Shown: positions 24,401 to 35,100 of the stretch, in pieces
How the letters are laid out: each line of letters opens with the position of its first letter
Position numbering within the stretch: the first letter of the stretch is position 1
Made by a program: the position numbers and the translations under genes
Assembly: GCA_003993805.1 (NCBI GenBank)
Contig: RSEF01000004.1
Coordinates: 17,648,686 to 17,712,685, forward strand
Reading direction: 5' to 3'
DNA: 64,000 nt
Source of the DNA: Himantopus leucocephalus
Taxonomy: Eukaryota > Chordata > Aves > Charadriiformes > Recurvirostridae
Notes under the pieces: model-generated
Databases searched by the model: none
Told to the model about the DNA's origin: nothing
What the model saw: only the letters and a program-made list of their open reading frames with translations

Positions 24401-25589
24401 GGTCTTTGACAGCTCAGTAGTTAAACTGGATAAACATGGAGTATAGTACATGAAAATGGATTAGAAAGAAATTGATAATGTAGCACATTTTCTTCACTTC
24501 CTTCTGAAACACTTAGTGAAAAGCAATCAGTTCTAAAAACCTCTGTCCATGTATTAGTTAATCAATACGAATGTTCAGCCTGCTCCAAGATATTTTAACA
24601 CCTGTCAAAGCTAGCTCATTGTTCAACTCTTACATGGAATGGAAAACCACAACTGAAAACCTTCCCCATCTCCAGGGGATTAACTCTGGGGGAAAAAAGA
24701 CTGTGATCCTGCTTAGTAAAAATGAGAGGGGGAAAAAAGACCCAATTCTCAGATGATCCGATTATTATTAGAAAAACGATGTAAAAAAAATAGAGCTGGG
24801 AGAGTGAGGAATTTAATCATGATTATCTCCCTCTTGTGAGGCAGTGTGAAAATCTGCCAAGCCCACCTTTGCTTGGTTACCCCGGAGGTGTGAGAGCGAA
24901 GGAGAAGTAAATGTAAAATGATGCATGTGAGAGGCACTGTGATAGAGCGCAGCAAGGGAACTAATTTGCTCTCACACTGGGAAAAAGAATCCTTTTCAAG
25001 TCTTGTGATATTATTAATGAACTATGAAACTTTAGTAAAGAACTTGGGTCCGTGTGTTGCTACGGTTGCTCCTTGGTAGAGCAGAATATCGCTACATTTG
25101 TTGTGGGGTTAACAAAAGATCCCTGACTTGTATATACCGTTCCCCCCTCCCATTATATACCAAGTTTAATAGCTCTTCTCTGTAATTCTCTCTTTATAAT
25201 GTCTATCATATATTATGTCCTTGTAATATCTATCTTTAATATTTCCTCTCTATTACAATGAATATATTAGTTGGCAGGTTTAATATCTCCTCCCATTCAA
25301 ATCACATTAGGCTCAAGCATGACAAACAAATGCGGAGAGTATTTTCTTGAGGTTTTAAAACACAGCCATCTGAAATCCGTACAGCTCTGTCGTTAAAATT
25401 GGAAATTAGATTTACCATTTATGATATTTTCCCTTCAGAAAGGGAAGTAGGGAAGTAGGGGGTACTGCCTGGACACTGTCAATCTGAATTTACATAGAAT
25501 ATTGGCTTTATACATGAATTAATGAATTATATATTAATATATTAATTTGTACGTATGTATTTTTACCTTGATTGTTTACTGCTAAGGAA

Positions 25590-26040
25590 ATTGGGGCTTG
25601 TGCTCTGCCTGCACAGCCAGGTAGGTACAAGCAACCCCAGACACCACCCAGGACCCTTCTCTGGGCTCTCCGGGGATGCAGGTTGTCCCTGTCCTTGTGG
25701 TGGCTCCTCCTGGGAGACCACTGCTCCTGTCTTGGTGTCCTTTGCGAGGAGGACACTTGTCTACTGCAAACAAAAGGGATGCTGTATTTATCGTGCATTT
25801 TCTTCATCAAGTGGAACAAGAAGCAAACCATTTATCAGACTGCTCCTCACTGTTGGTTCATCCGTTTGCCCCGTGGCAGTACTTGTGCCATCAGGCAGAG
25901 CTGAGCTGGGTGCTGCAGGGACACTGCTGCCACACAGTGCATGCCCCAGCCACATCCATCTCGTTTTGCTGGGTGGCCCAAAGTTACTTCTTCAACTTCA
26001 CCAGCATCTATCTGAAATAATTAAGTGCCCCTATTCGTGA
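25590..26040. other. GC-rich patch with overlapping shadow frames
   Basis: A GC-rich island in AT-rich flanks. Frames of 161, 110 and 114 codons (plus) and 107 and 63 codons (minus) overlap each other. No domain was recognised, and the overlap on both strands argues for a compositional effect. A promoter-like or decayed-repeat origin is possible but not shown. Confidence 0.4.
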
Positions 26041-26477
26041 CACTGCCTCCCGAGACTGGGAGCAGGCAGTTTTTATGTTGAGCTGCCAGGGCTGTAGTAG
26101 CACTGCCCTTGGCTTGCCCTGCTGAATGCAACACCTCTGCGCCTGGGGAGAATATTCTTGGATGTTGTGAAAGGAATGGCTAAATGAGAAATACCTGCGT
26201 CTGCCTGCTCCTTGAGAAGTTATGGATCCAGGATAGTGAGGACTATGAAAGCCATTAATATTCTGAAGAACCTTGCCCAGGCAGCATACTTATTTTTGGC
26301 TGTATGCGAGACAGGCGATGGAGTGCTCTAAGAGCTGAAATCCTGATAATGACTTCTTCATCACCTGGGAGGTGCTAATCTTGATCCTTTAGAAGTTTTT
26401 TTTTTTTAAAATTATTATTAATATATCTGCATCTATATATGCACATGTAAGTGTGTATATCTATGTATTTTTTAAAT
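26041..26477. other. unique sequence leading into CR1
   Basis: Ends in an A/T-only low-complexity stretch (about 26398-26475, including T11 near 26398-26408). This forms the 5' insertion side of the CR1 element that follows. Confidence 0.5.
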
Positions 26478-26518
26478 GGGGAAAAAAAGGAAGACTCGGA
26501 ACGACAAGCCAGTCAGGT

Positions 26519-26996
26519 CTCACCACTGTGCATGGCAAGATCATACAGCAGATCCTCGAGGAAACTATGCAAAGGCACATAGAAAATAAGGTGATTGGTG
26601 TCAGCCAGCATGGCTTCACTAAAGGCAAATTCTTCCTGACAAATTTGGTGGCCTTCTACGACAGGGTTACAGCGTTGGTGGATGAGGGAAGAGCAACTGA
26701 TGTCATCTACCTGGACTTGTGCAAAGCATTGGAACTGGTACCTCACGACACCTTTGTCTCTAAATTGGAGAGACATGGATTTGATGGATGGACTACTTGG
26801 TGGATAAGGAATTGGCTGGAAGGTCACACTCAGGGGGTTACGGTCAACAGCTCAATGTCCAAGGGGAAACCAGTGACAAGTGGCATTTCTCTGGGGTCAG
26901 TACTGGGACTGGTGCTATTTAACATCTTTGTCGGTGATATGGACAGTGGAATTGAGTGCACCTTCAGCAAGTTTGCCGATGACACCAAGCTGTGTG
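26519..26996 (+). pseudogene. CR1 reverse transcriptase fragment, inactivated
   Basis: An open frame covering the RT fingers and palm of CR1 ORF2. Recognisable pieces are HGFTKGKF, the motif A region VIYLDLCKA with its Asp at 26714-26716, [20 protein letters not shown], and the catalytic FADD at 26972-26983. In life this enzyme would copy the LINE RNA at the insertion site. Damage is visible. The usual 'PQG' of motif B is changed (ISLGSVLG), the second conserved Asp after motif A is replaced (Glu in LELVPH), and the frame upstream of 26519 no longer matches CR1, which suggests a single-base frameshift around 26490-26510. It is truncated by the gap and cannot encode a working enzyme. Confidence 0.9.
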
Positions 26997-27096
26997 NNNN
27001 NNNNNNNNNNNNNNNNNNNNNNNNNNNNNNNNNNNNNNNNNNNNNNNNNNNNNNNNNNNNNNNNNNNNNNNNNNNNNNNNNNNNNNNNNNNNNNNN
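26997..27096. other. assembly gap (100 N) inside CR1
   Basis: 100 N between the RT coding fragment and the 3' terminus of the same LINE. The repeat itself probably caused the assembly break. Confidence 0.99.
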
Positions 27097-27176
27097 AGGT
27101 GTCCCTGCCCATGGCAGGGGGCTGGAACTAGGTGATCTTTAAGGTCCCTGCCAACCCAAACTATTCTGTGATATGT

Positions 27177-27889
27177 GTGTTTAATTTTTTCCCCACGAGC
27201 AGACAACACCAGCAAGAACAGAATCAGGCCAGTTCAGTAGCTGAATCCAGGTAGCTGGTTACAGCGACCTCACGGTCATGCTAGATATGCAGCATCTCTT
27301 CTTGTTAATAGGTCTGCTCCACCACTTAAGAGTTACTTTTTGTTCAAGCCATGGAAAAATATATGGATTTATAAATAGATTATGTGGTGATGAAAAATAC
27401 CATATTGACAGGACTGAAAACCGATGTATATCGTCTTCCTTCAAGCTAGGCATAAGCGACACAGACTGCAACCCTGCAGGCATTTTTTGGCAAAGCCAGT
27501 GATTTCCTTATGGTCTGTAAAGGGATTTTTTTGTGGGGATTTTTTTCCACACTGGGCCAGTAGTAGACTACATGGCCTCAAAGCTGTGGAAACCACAAGA
27601 GTTTTCTTACACTGCACAAGAGTGACAGAAATGACTTTCTCACAGTCTCATCGGGGCCTCGGGTCCTCTTCCTCAGCTGGTGAATCTGACAACCAAACCC
27701 ATAGCCGCTGAGAAAAAAAAAAAAAAAGGAACAAAGCAAAGAAACTATGATATCACAGTAATTCTTTCCTAATGTGGAATAATATAATTGCTATTTCTGA
27801 GAGGAAGAGAACAAAACAGCATGTATCACTACTGCTGTATCTATCAGTGGTAAATATGTATACTATATATAATTCTGCTTACCCTGTCT
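27177..27889. other. unique sequence with A15 tract
   Basis: A15 at 27713-27727 and AT-rich sequence to 27889. Short frames only, and no repeat body clearly tied to the A tract was recognised. Confidence 0.5.
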
Positions 27890-28300
27890 CCATAAGGCTG
27901 CAGGAGACCTAGAGAAGATAGCAAGAAGGCCATGAGAATGACCATAAAAATGAAATGGCATCTGTTTGTAGAAAACATTATCTGGACTAGAGCTTTCTGA
28001 GTTGGAAAACTGACGGCTGCAGTAAGGTTCTACTAGGAGCCTACAAAATTATCAGCAGGATGAGGAAGTGAATTGTGAGTCATGAATTGTTTGTTTTCTA
28101 TAAAGCAGAGATTTTAGGAGATGTCTACTTGGAGAAATAAATTTCCCAATGAAAATGTTAGGCACCAGTTTTTACAAGGAGGGGTTATTCTTCCCAACAG
28201 GTAATTAAATTACAGAACTGATTGCCATGGGGTTACTCTGCTGAAAAAAAAAAAAAAAAAAGGTTTCAAAAAGGAATTCATTCATACCAGTACACAGGGT
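27890..28300 (+). mobile_element. ancient CR1/L3-like LINE 3' remnant
   Basis: Heavily decayed, but the order of landmarks fits the 3' part of old CR1-clade LINEs. They are GAATGACCATAAAAATGAAA (family: 'atgaccaaa..atgaaatg'), CCTACAAAATTATCAGCAGG (family: 'tacaagattatga'), CAGGTAATTAAATTACAGAA followed by CTGATTGCCATGG (family: 'tgtaattaaactgtggaactcattgccacagg'), and GGTTTCAAAAAGGAATTCAT (family: 'ggttcaaaaagggatta'). Much older than the avian CR1 copies elsewhere in the window. An A18 tract has grown inside it at 28244-28261. Confidence 0.62.
28244..28261. repeat. A18 homopolymer
   Basis: Eighteen A in a row, inside the old LINE remnant just after its 'attgccatgg' landmark. Confidence 0.9.
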
Positions 28301-31300
28301 GATGTGGATATAAGCATATGTATATGATAGAGCTTATATATATTTAAATACATATATAGAAAAGCCATTTTCAGAATGAGGATAGATTTTTAGTTGTGGT
28401 GTATTAAAACTGATTCCATCTCTGGGCATGAATAAAGTTGAAGAATCATTTATAAGGTATGGGAAATGAAGTTTCTCCAGCACAGACAAAGAAACTGCAC
28501 TTTTATTAGGATATTTGCCTGACTGCTCCATAGTGGAAGGCACTTGCTGCTTTGATGGAAATATGAGAACACTGAATTAGAGTCTGCGTTAGTTATGTAG
28601 GTAAAAAAAAAGTCCTGAAAACGTACAGGGCTGCCAACACAGTGGGTGCCCGCTCATCCTTTCCCTAGATAAAATATACTCATATAGATCTTCATCCTCC
28701 ACAAAATGACAGGATAGCCCCGCTTGCCCGCGTTAGGCTGTAATCGTTCCCTGCAACTCTACTGTGGCATTCACACAGGCTCCTTCAACGACAGTAATAT
28801 GGAAGTTGTCTCCATATGCATCTGTCCTTGAAGTGACATTTTTCCTATCTAGGCAAACAGATTTAGCAGTTTCCTTAAACATGCTTCCAAAATTATATAA
28901 CTATTTTAGTGGGTTTTTGCCACAGAAGGAAAAACAGACCATGAATGCCAGCTGGACTGAGACTACTGAACCCCGGCAAAACTGACTGAGGTCCCAGGCT
29001 GGGACAAAACTCAGGTCTGGTGACACCGGCACGACTGCTCCCTGTTAGCTGCCTCTGGGCTCTGCCAGGCCACTGCAGGTGTCAAGGCTGGAGGAGCTCC
29101 TGCCCTGGAGGTGGTGGGAGCAGGAGTCTCAGTTCAGAACTTCCCTTGGGGCTGGTGCACACGATCTGACTGCGTATCCCCAGAACTCAGCAGTGGTGTT
29201 TAAATACCTGCTTTGGTGGTGCCTGGTGGTGTTGAGGAAGGTGTTGAGGCTTCCTCCGGGGTCCTCAGGCTAACCTGATGAAAATAGCCAAGAGTAAACA
29301 TTAACAGTTTGCTCCTGCCCTTGTGGCCCTTGATGTGTGAATCCTTGATTCTTGCAATATCATTTAATGGTGCAATCAGTTGACTCTTGCCTGCTCAATT
29401 TGCGTTTGAACAGTTCAGCCTCTTAATTGCTATGGTTAGCTGTGTACTTCCAGCTTTGGGTGCTTCAAGCTACCAAGGAAAAGAAAAAAGCAGCTTGGTA
29501 AGGAGGCACAGAGGGAGCTCATCACAGCACACCAAACCTGTTTGTTTTGTGAGCAGGTTCCCCAAATTTTGCACGCGGCCTCACTAGGCCTATGGGAAAT
29601 AAGCATGCTCTAACAGGAGCACAAAGAGTCAAGTGTTTAATGGGAGCGTGAGGGCAATGGAGAAATCTTAATGATAATTTTGCCTCAAGCGTTAGCTTTG
29701 ATGACACTGAGCAGGTCTTGGCTCTCTCTCATTCTCCTTCAAGGGTCCACCCAGTTATATGCTGTAATGGAAAGGAGCAGCTCCTAAGAAAGCCAAACTG
29801 AAGGTGTGCAAAACATTCCCTGATAAATACAGTTACAAAATCTGAGGAATAAACCAGTGAGACAAACTTACCCTTGTTTGTACAGCAATAACAGAAAGAG
29901 TATTAAATAGAAAAAACTTTGCTAAAACGGAAAAATATCTTGGAGCTCCTGACCAGCAACTAATCAGAATAGATGTTTTAGCACAAACCGATGCTGGCGC
30001 ATGTTTTCTACTGCTAACCTGCAGCTGGGTTTATTGTTGAAAAGTCTCCTCTTAGCAGTGACTTTTATATAGAGGTCTGAGAGTAGACTGCAGCTAAAGC
30101 TGTGCCAGCTAATGAAGCTCGTTTGAGGAGGTGACCTGGGCTTGGAAGTTGCTTCGATAACAAATATTCACCTAAAAATGTGCTGAACTTGCTGTATGAA
30201 GAACTTCTGGTTTTGAGCAGATTTTGCATATTTAGATATTATCAAGCATAAATTCAGTATTTAACATTTAATCTAATTATCCTAGTTTCTTACATTTATA
30301 ACGATCTTTGGGACATTTGTAATTAAGTAACCATTAATAAACACTCCCACCAGTGTTGCGTTAGAACAGGCCATTATCGAGTCAGTTTAAACAGGTGTAG
30401 AAAGCTCAAAATAAATAAATAAACAAATACGTTAGCAAATAAATAAAAGTAGGCTATTCCATGTATTTCTGTTCTCAGTTCTCAGGGAAGGGCTTTATAA
30501 TTGAGCTACATATCAGTGTTAGAGATGCAATTACCTGTAATCGCCACCTTTAAGAGCAAGCCTTTGTTTAGAAAACAATATATAGATGAATTGTGTCTTG
30601 GCGCACAAGCTGTGATTTGGCTTTAGTTTTGCAATCTCAACCATCATGTGAAAAATTCTTTTACATCTTCAAGGCGGAGAGGCCAAACTGTGCTCTCCGT
30701 TACACCAGAGTGAATCAACAGCAGTCCGCCGAGATCCATGAGGTTGTTCAGGTTTTCCATAGATGCAATTCATGGCAGAATTTGACGGAATTTGTCACAG
30801 AACACATAGTAGATGGTAACAATTCTTTTGTATAGAAAGCAAATAGAAAGTGGGGCTCTTAATCAATTTAGATACTAAAAGCTTCAAAGTTCTTCCAAGG
30901 ATTACTCTGGATTCACATTATATCTTTGTGGAGAGGAATCAGATCCCTCTTATTTATTGGCGCTACAAAACTTTTCTTAATGATGCTTAAGGTTGCCATG
31001 TTGTATACCTCACCTGTGAAGTCAAGGGGAAGGTCTTCATCGTAATCATCAGCTTAATATCACCCATATCACTGACAATAATGTGCTCTGTGAGTTTTCA
31101 GCTTGACAGAGTCCATATATAACATTATCCTATGTTAATACCACTGGGTCACTATGAAAGTTTTGCAGGAAATTGCAGCTTTATTAGAATGCATTTGAGA
31201 ATAACAGTAAATAACAGAAAAGTACAAGGAAACTCAAGTCAGCAGATTTTTTTATGTAGATGAAGAAACTACTTGTTCTGTCATACACACATAGAATGTG

Positions 31301-32080
31301 TATCATTACATTTCCCAGCCAGGAAAAAAAATATTGTACAGATTAAGGCTGCACTGTAAATGCTTTTATTATTTTTGTAAAAGTTACAAACAGCTAAAAA
31401 TAGGACTTGATAATGAAATTGCTGACAGGCCTTAACTATAGCACAAGATTGCAATGCTATAATACAGTTGTGCCAAGCTACATTATGCTGCTGCAGTGAT
31501 TAATTCACTGCTGGCTTTGCTGAAGCTGTGTTCTGCAGAAACATCCGTAGGTCTAGTTAATCCATATCTGAGAGCGTGAGAGGGCACATAAACTGAGTAA
31601 GCACTGAGCAGAACTGCAGTACAGCGCAGGACCCATTTGGTAACACAGGATCCCTGCACTACTTAATAATATAAATAGGAATAGAAGTCATTAGGAGGTT
31701 TGCATACTATTAATTACAGACTGAAGGTGAATCGTTCTTGCTAATGCTCATTCCTACAGCTCTAAAACTGCTCTAAGCCAACAGCCAGGGATTTCCTTGC
31801 TGACAGGTAATCCTCAGCCAACACAGCCGGTTCTAAACGCTCTCCTGTTTACTTCAATTGATGGGGTACCAGCTACAGCAAAAGCACATAGCTATGAACT
31901 TACTTTCTGGAGAAAAAGCACATTAGATCAGACCAGAGACGGCTCTCTGCCATAAAGCCCCAAACTGATTTCCAACAGCCCCAGAGAGCAGCGTCCAAAG
32001 ATGGCTTCGCACTGCCTCCTGCCCACCCAGCCTGTTTAAAGCAGTATTTTGGCAGCCAAGGTTTCTCTTACCGTCTGTAA
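28301..32080. other. single-copy AT-rich sequence, no gene seen
   Basis: A TA-rich stretch lies at about 28310-28360, a GC-richer stretch at 28975-29275 and an (AAAT)n tract at 30408-30448. The rest is unique AT-rich DNA with no credible coding sequence. Confidence 0.55.
30408..30448. repeat. (AAAT)n simple repeat, interrupted
   Basis: AAAATAAATAAATAAAC, a short interruption containing ACGTTAGC, then AAATAAATAAAA. Confidence 0.8.
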
Positions 32081-32142
32081 GTTGGCAGTTGGGCTGGATG
32101 GTTGCTGCAGGTCCTGTCCAACTGAACTATTCTATTCTGTTC
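32081..32142 (+). mobile_element. CR1 LINE 3'-end fragment
   Basis: GTTGGGCTGGATGGTTGCTG, then CAGGTCCTGTCCAACTGAAC and TATTCTATTCTGTTCC match the final 60 bases of CR1 (family: 'gttggactagatgaccttcaaggtcccttccaacc', then the terminal ATTCTATTCT repeat). The open frame of 146 codons that starts at 32049 runs through this fragment and is not a gene. Confidence 0.8.
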
Positions 32143-35100
32143 CTGTGCGGTGTTTATACCTGTTAAGAATAGTTTATTTACACATCTATGACCAAATGAG
32201 ATTAGAGAAGGTTGTTACTGTTGCTAGCCAAAATGTAATCCATTGGAAAGTCTTTCACCATTATTGTCATTTTTGTCATTTGCTTCTGTTACCTATTGTA
32301 ATGCACATTTCTTATGTGTCTTGTTTCACCATTATATTAGGTATATACTTAGCCATATCTCAGTTTTTGAAAAACGTTGAGATTTTGACCTTCATTCAGC
32401 TTCAGGACATGACCAAATTTCTAAATCTTTCCCAAAATAGATTTCTATATCAGACCTGGCAATATTACTTTGCTCTTTATGTGAACTAGCATCATTAGCA
32501 AAAATCTAAAGGAGCTGAATCTTTTTAATACCATTGTAAGCACGATTAGAATAGCTGTGATGCAATTATCTTAATTAAAGTTAATTAACACATATTTATG
32601 CAAGGTAAAAAGGCCATGACAAAGGGAGACTACAACAGAGACACAAGAAGCAAAAGTTCAGGTCCTCTTAGCTTGCGTAAACTGCTGTAGCTTCCTACGA
32701 GCTACTGGATTTATGCAGATTACTGCCAATTGAGGCGTAGCTTTGTATCTATTATAGAAGGACCTAGAGTGTTTGATTCCCTATTCATTAATATTTGTGT
32801 AATGAGTTTCCTAGTCTTTCATCAATTAATATTTATTTGTGTGAGAATGAGATACTTTTTTTTCCATATTCTGCTATTCTAAAAAGTTTTATTCACACAA
32901 TTAAAATGGAAATAATGTCATACGACTAGCTGACCAGCTACAAAGAACAGGTAATTAGTAAAAATGGAAGGTTTGAAGATAATCTGTTAACATAAAAGCA
33001 TTTACCTGTGCCCTTATCAGGCAGTTACAAGTGTGAATATACGTGTCATAACTGGGATCATCTCTCTGTAATTCAGAAGCAGAGAAGTGCATTAGATTGT
33101 GTAAAAGTAGCTGAATGAAACTAATGTGTATATGAATATATATGGTGATAACTTTTTTCTTGGTGTTGGCAAATGAAAGTACATTTGATTTGAAGCTTCT
33201 CAAAGTGGAGGAATTTCAAGAGATTGCTTAATTTTATAAAGGGTTTGTGCACACACATGCATGCACACACACATTTTTTTGGCAAGTTCTTCTGAGCTGT
33301 CTCCATATTCCATCTGGCAGGGATCAAGCCATGGTCCTTTTCTCTTTTTTTTGTGCTGCTGTATTGTGGTTTGTTAACTCAAAATTTGAGAAGAAACCCT
33401 GTAGTAATGATGCCAACACAGCCGATGTCCTGCCAGTTTTTTGCAATTTTCCTTTAACCCTGAGATGCACACCGCGTGTGAGAGGTGGATATGCATCAAG
33501 ACACTCCTGTGAAACACCAGGAAGCCTGTTAATTATTTTGCTCCTTCATAAAGTGATTTGCTATAGCTGAGTGTGGTTATAATAAAGCAGCTCAGTATAG
33601 CAAGCAAATGTCTGAGTTGCATTTGCACCAAATACTTTGAAAGTACACTGAGCATGTGAAAGAGCCTGAATATGACTGATGAGAAATGTTGGTTGAGTTG
33701 GAGAGCCTTCAAGGAAAATATCTGACACGTAGTGCCACCCAGCCCGTTGCAAAAGCAAAGAGTTTGTCTTCGGACCTTATTCATGAGCTTTGGGTTTTTT
33801 TCTGACAAAAACAATTTAACAGGATTCAGAGAAGTAAACGTAAACACTTCCACATAATGAAAAGCTACCTATTCTAATAGTCTTTCCTTCAATTGAGTAA
33901 GAAGGCTTTACCGTGGGTTGTCCCACAGCCTTGGCAGTCTCCTGAGAGCTTACTGGGTATCTGCCTAAAACTAAAGGTAGCACTGATGATTTTTAAACGC
34001 ATTTCAAAAAACATCAGCCAAACTAGGGTTTAAGTTCTTTTTTAATAGGCCAGGAACATAATACTGTGAATTTTCAGGTGAGCTTGACTTGGAAATTTCA
34101 GATTGGCAACAGGCCACCATACCTAAAATGGTCTGTTTGAAAGGACCGGGAGACTGGATTGAGTGTTTGACCATGGTGGGGAGAGGGAAAGGCAGATAAA
34201 TGTGTGAAAAAGTAGAGTTCAGAGGCTTTGCAATGTGAGCTGTAAAATGCATTTTAATATGATTCTCCGTACGAAAAACCCAGAATGATCCCCCCACATA
34301 GTTACATGCAGATAAAGTGTAATAAAAGTTGCACAAATACACAGTTCCCCAATTTCCATGCTTAAATAGGTATGTTTAGACAAAACAACTGCGGACTGAT
34401 TTCATGTTCCGTACGCAGCTATTGAAATTATCAGAATGGAAAGGACCCAGGCTGTTGGACAAGATATAATATTTATGTACTGAAATATGCACCTTCTTTC
34501 AGATACAAGAGTATCTAAGAAAGTAGCAGAAATCGGCAGTTTCTCTCTTGGACCATTACAGAAATTAATTCACACGTGTATCTCAGTGTAAAGTCTCATG
34601 CAGCTTTCTATTGCAGGAGCTCGCTATGTGAACAAAATTAAGTCTTTGCTGGCACTGTACACTTAATTACTGAAACAAAGGTGCTACATTTTGATCCTTG
34701 GATTATCGTGGGCTTGCCATGGGGAACTTAAGTTAGATGCGACTCTGCCTTGTCGACTTTTAACACACTTTCTCAATTAAGCTGTGCGTGCCCCCAAATT
34801 AAATAGCAATTCATAGTTACTGCAAATTGATTTCTACCCAGGCTGTGGCTAGAGCTGCCAAATGAAATGTCAGAGAGGAATGTCTTCTTAACTTAGAATA
34901 TTATACTGATTTTCTTTAAAAATTGTCGTAGCATTTATAAACATTTGGTAAGTAAACTTCAGAGCACTATCCAATCTTTTCTTTATGAAATATGGAAGAA
35001 CCTCAGTGATTTATCATTCTCTGAATTTTATTGTACTGACTTTTTTGTGTGTTTAGGATCAGTTAGTATGATTCGTACAGTAGACCAGAGGGTAATTTAA

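Larger units (their letters stand above)
19480..25589. other. single-copy AT-rich sequence, no gene seen
   Basis: Contains an A14 tract at 20812-20825, two candidate conserved noncoding blocks (listed separately), a degenerate TAAT/TCTCTCT-rich stretch at about 25150-25270 and an AT-only near-palindrome at 25517-25548. The open frames (up to 123 codons, 19436-19807) show no domains; that one starts inside the CR1 fragment. Confidence 0.55.
26478..27176 (+). mobile_element. CR1 LINE with ORF2 remnant, broken by a gap
   Basis: The left part encodes a reverse-transcriptase fragment of the CR1 type. The right part (27097-27176) is the CR1 3' terminus: GCAGGGGGCTGGAACTAGGT, GATCTTTAAGGTCCCTGCC, AACCCAAACTATTCTGTG. 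Both are in the plus orientation, so this is most simply one insertion. In full-length CR1 roughly a kilobase separates the catalytic FADD motif from the 3' end. The 100-N gap must therefore stand for more missing sequence, or the copy has an internal deletion. The copy is 5'-truncated near 26478, next to AT-rich DNA. Confidence 0.92.

Noticed and set aside
25517..25548. AT-only near-palindrome as a replication or recombination site
   Set aside because: Made only of A and T in an AT-rich stretch, where such symmetry arises easily by chance.
25555..26040. 161-codon plus-strand open frame
   Set aside because: Lies in a GC-rich patch where frames of similar length overlap on both strands, so the lack of stops is compositional.
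26453..27142. 229-codon frame as an intact gene
   Set aside because: It runs through the 100-N gap, and its recognisable part is a damaged CR1 reverse transcriptase.
32049..32489. 146-codon plus-strand open frame
   Set aside because: It starts at a CR1 3' end fragment and reads through it; the rest is hydrophobic with no domain. No splice or promoter context.
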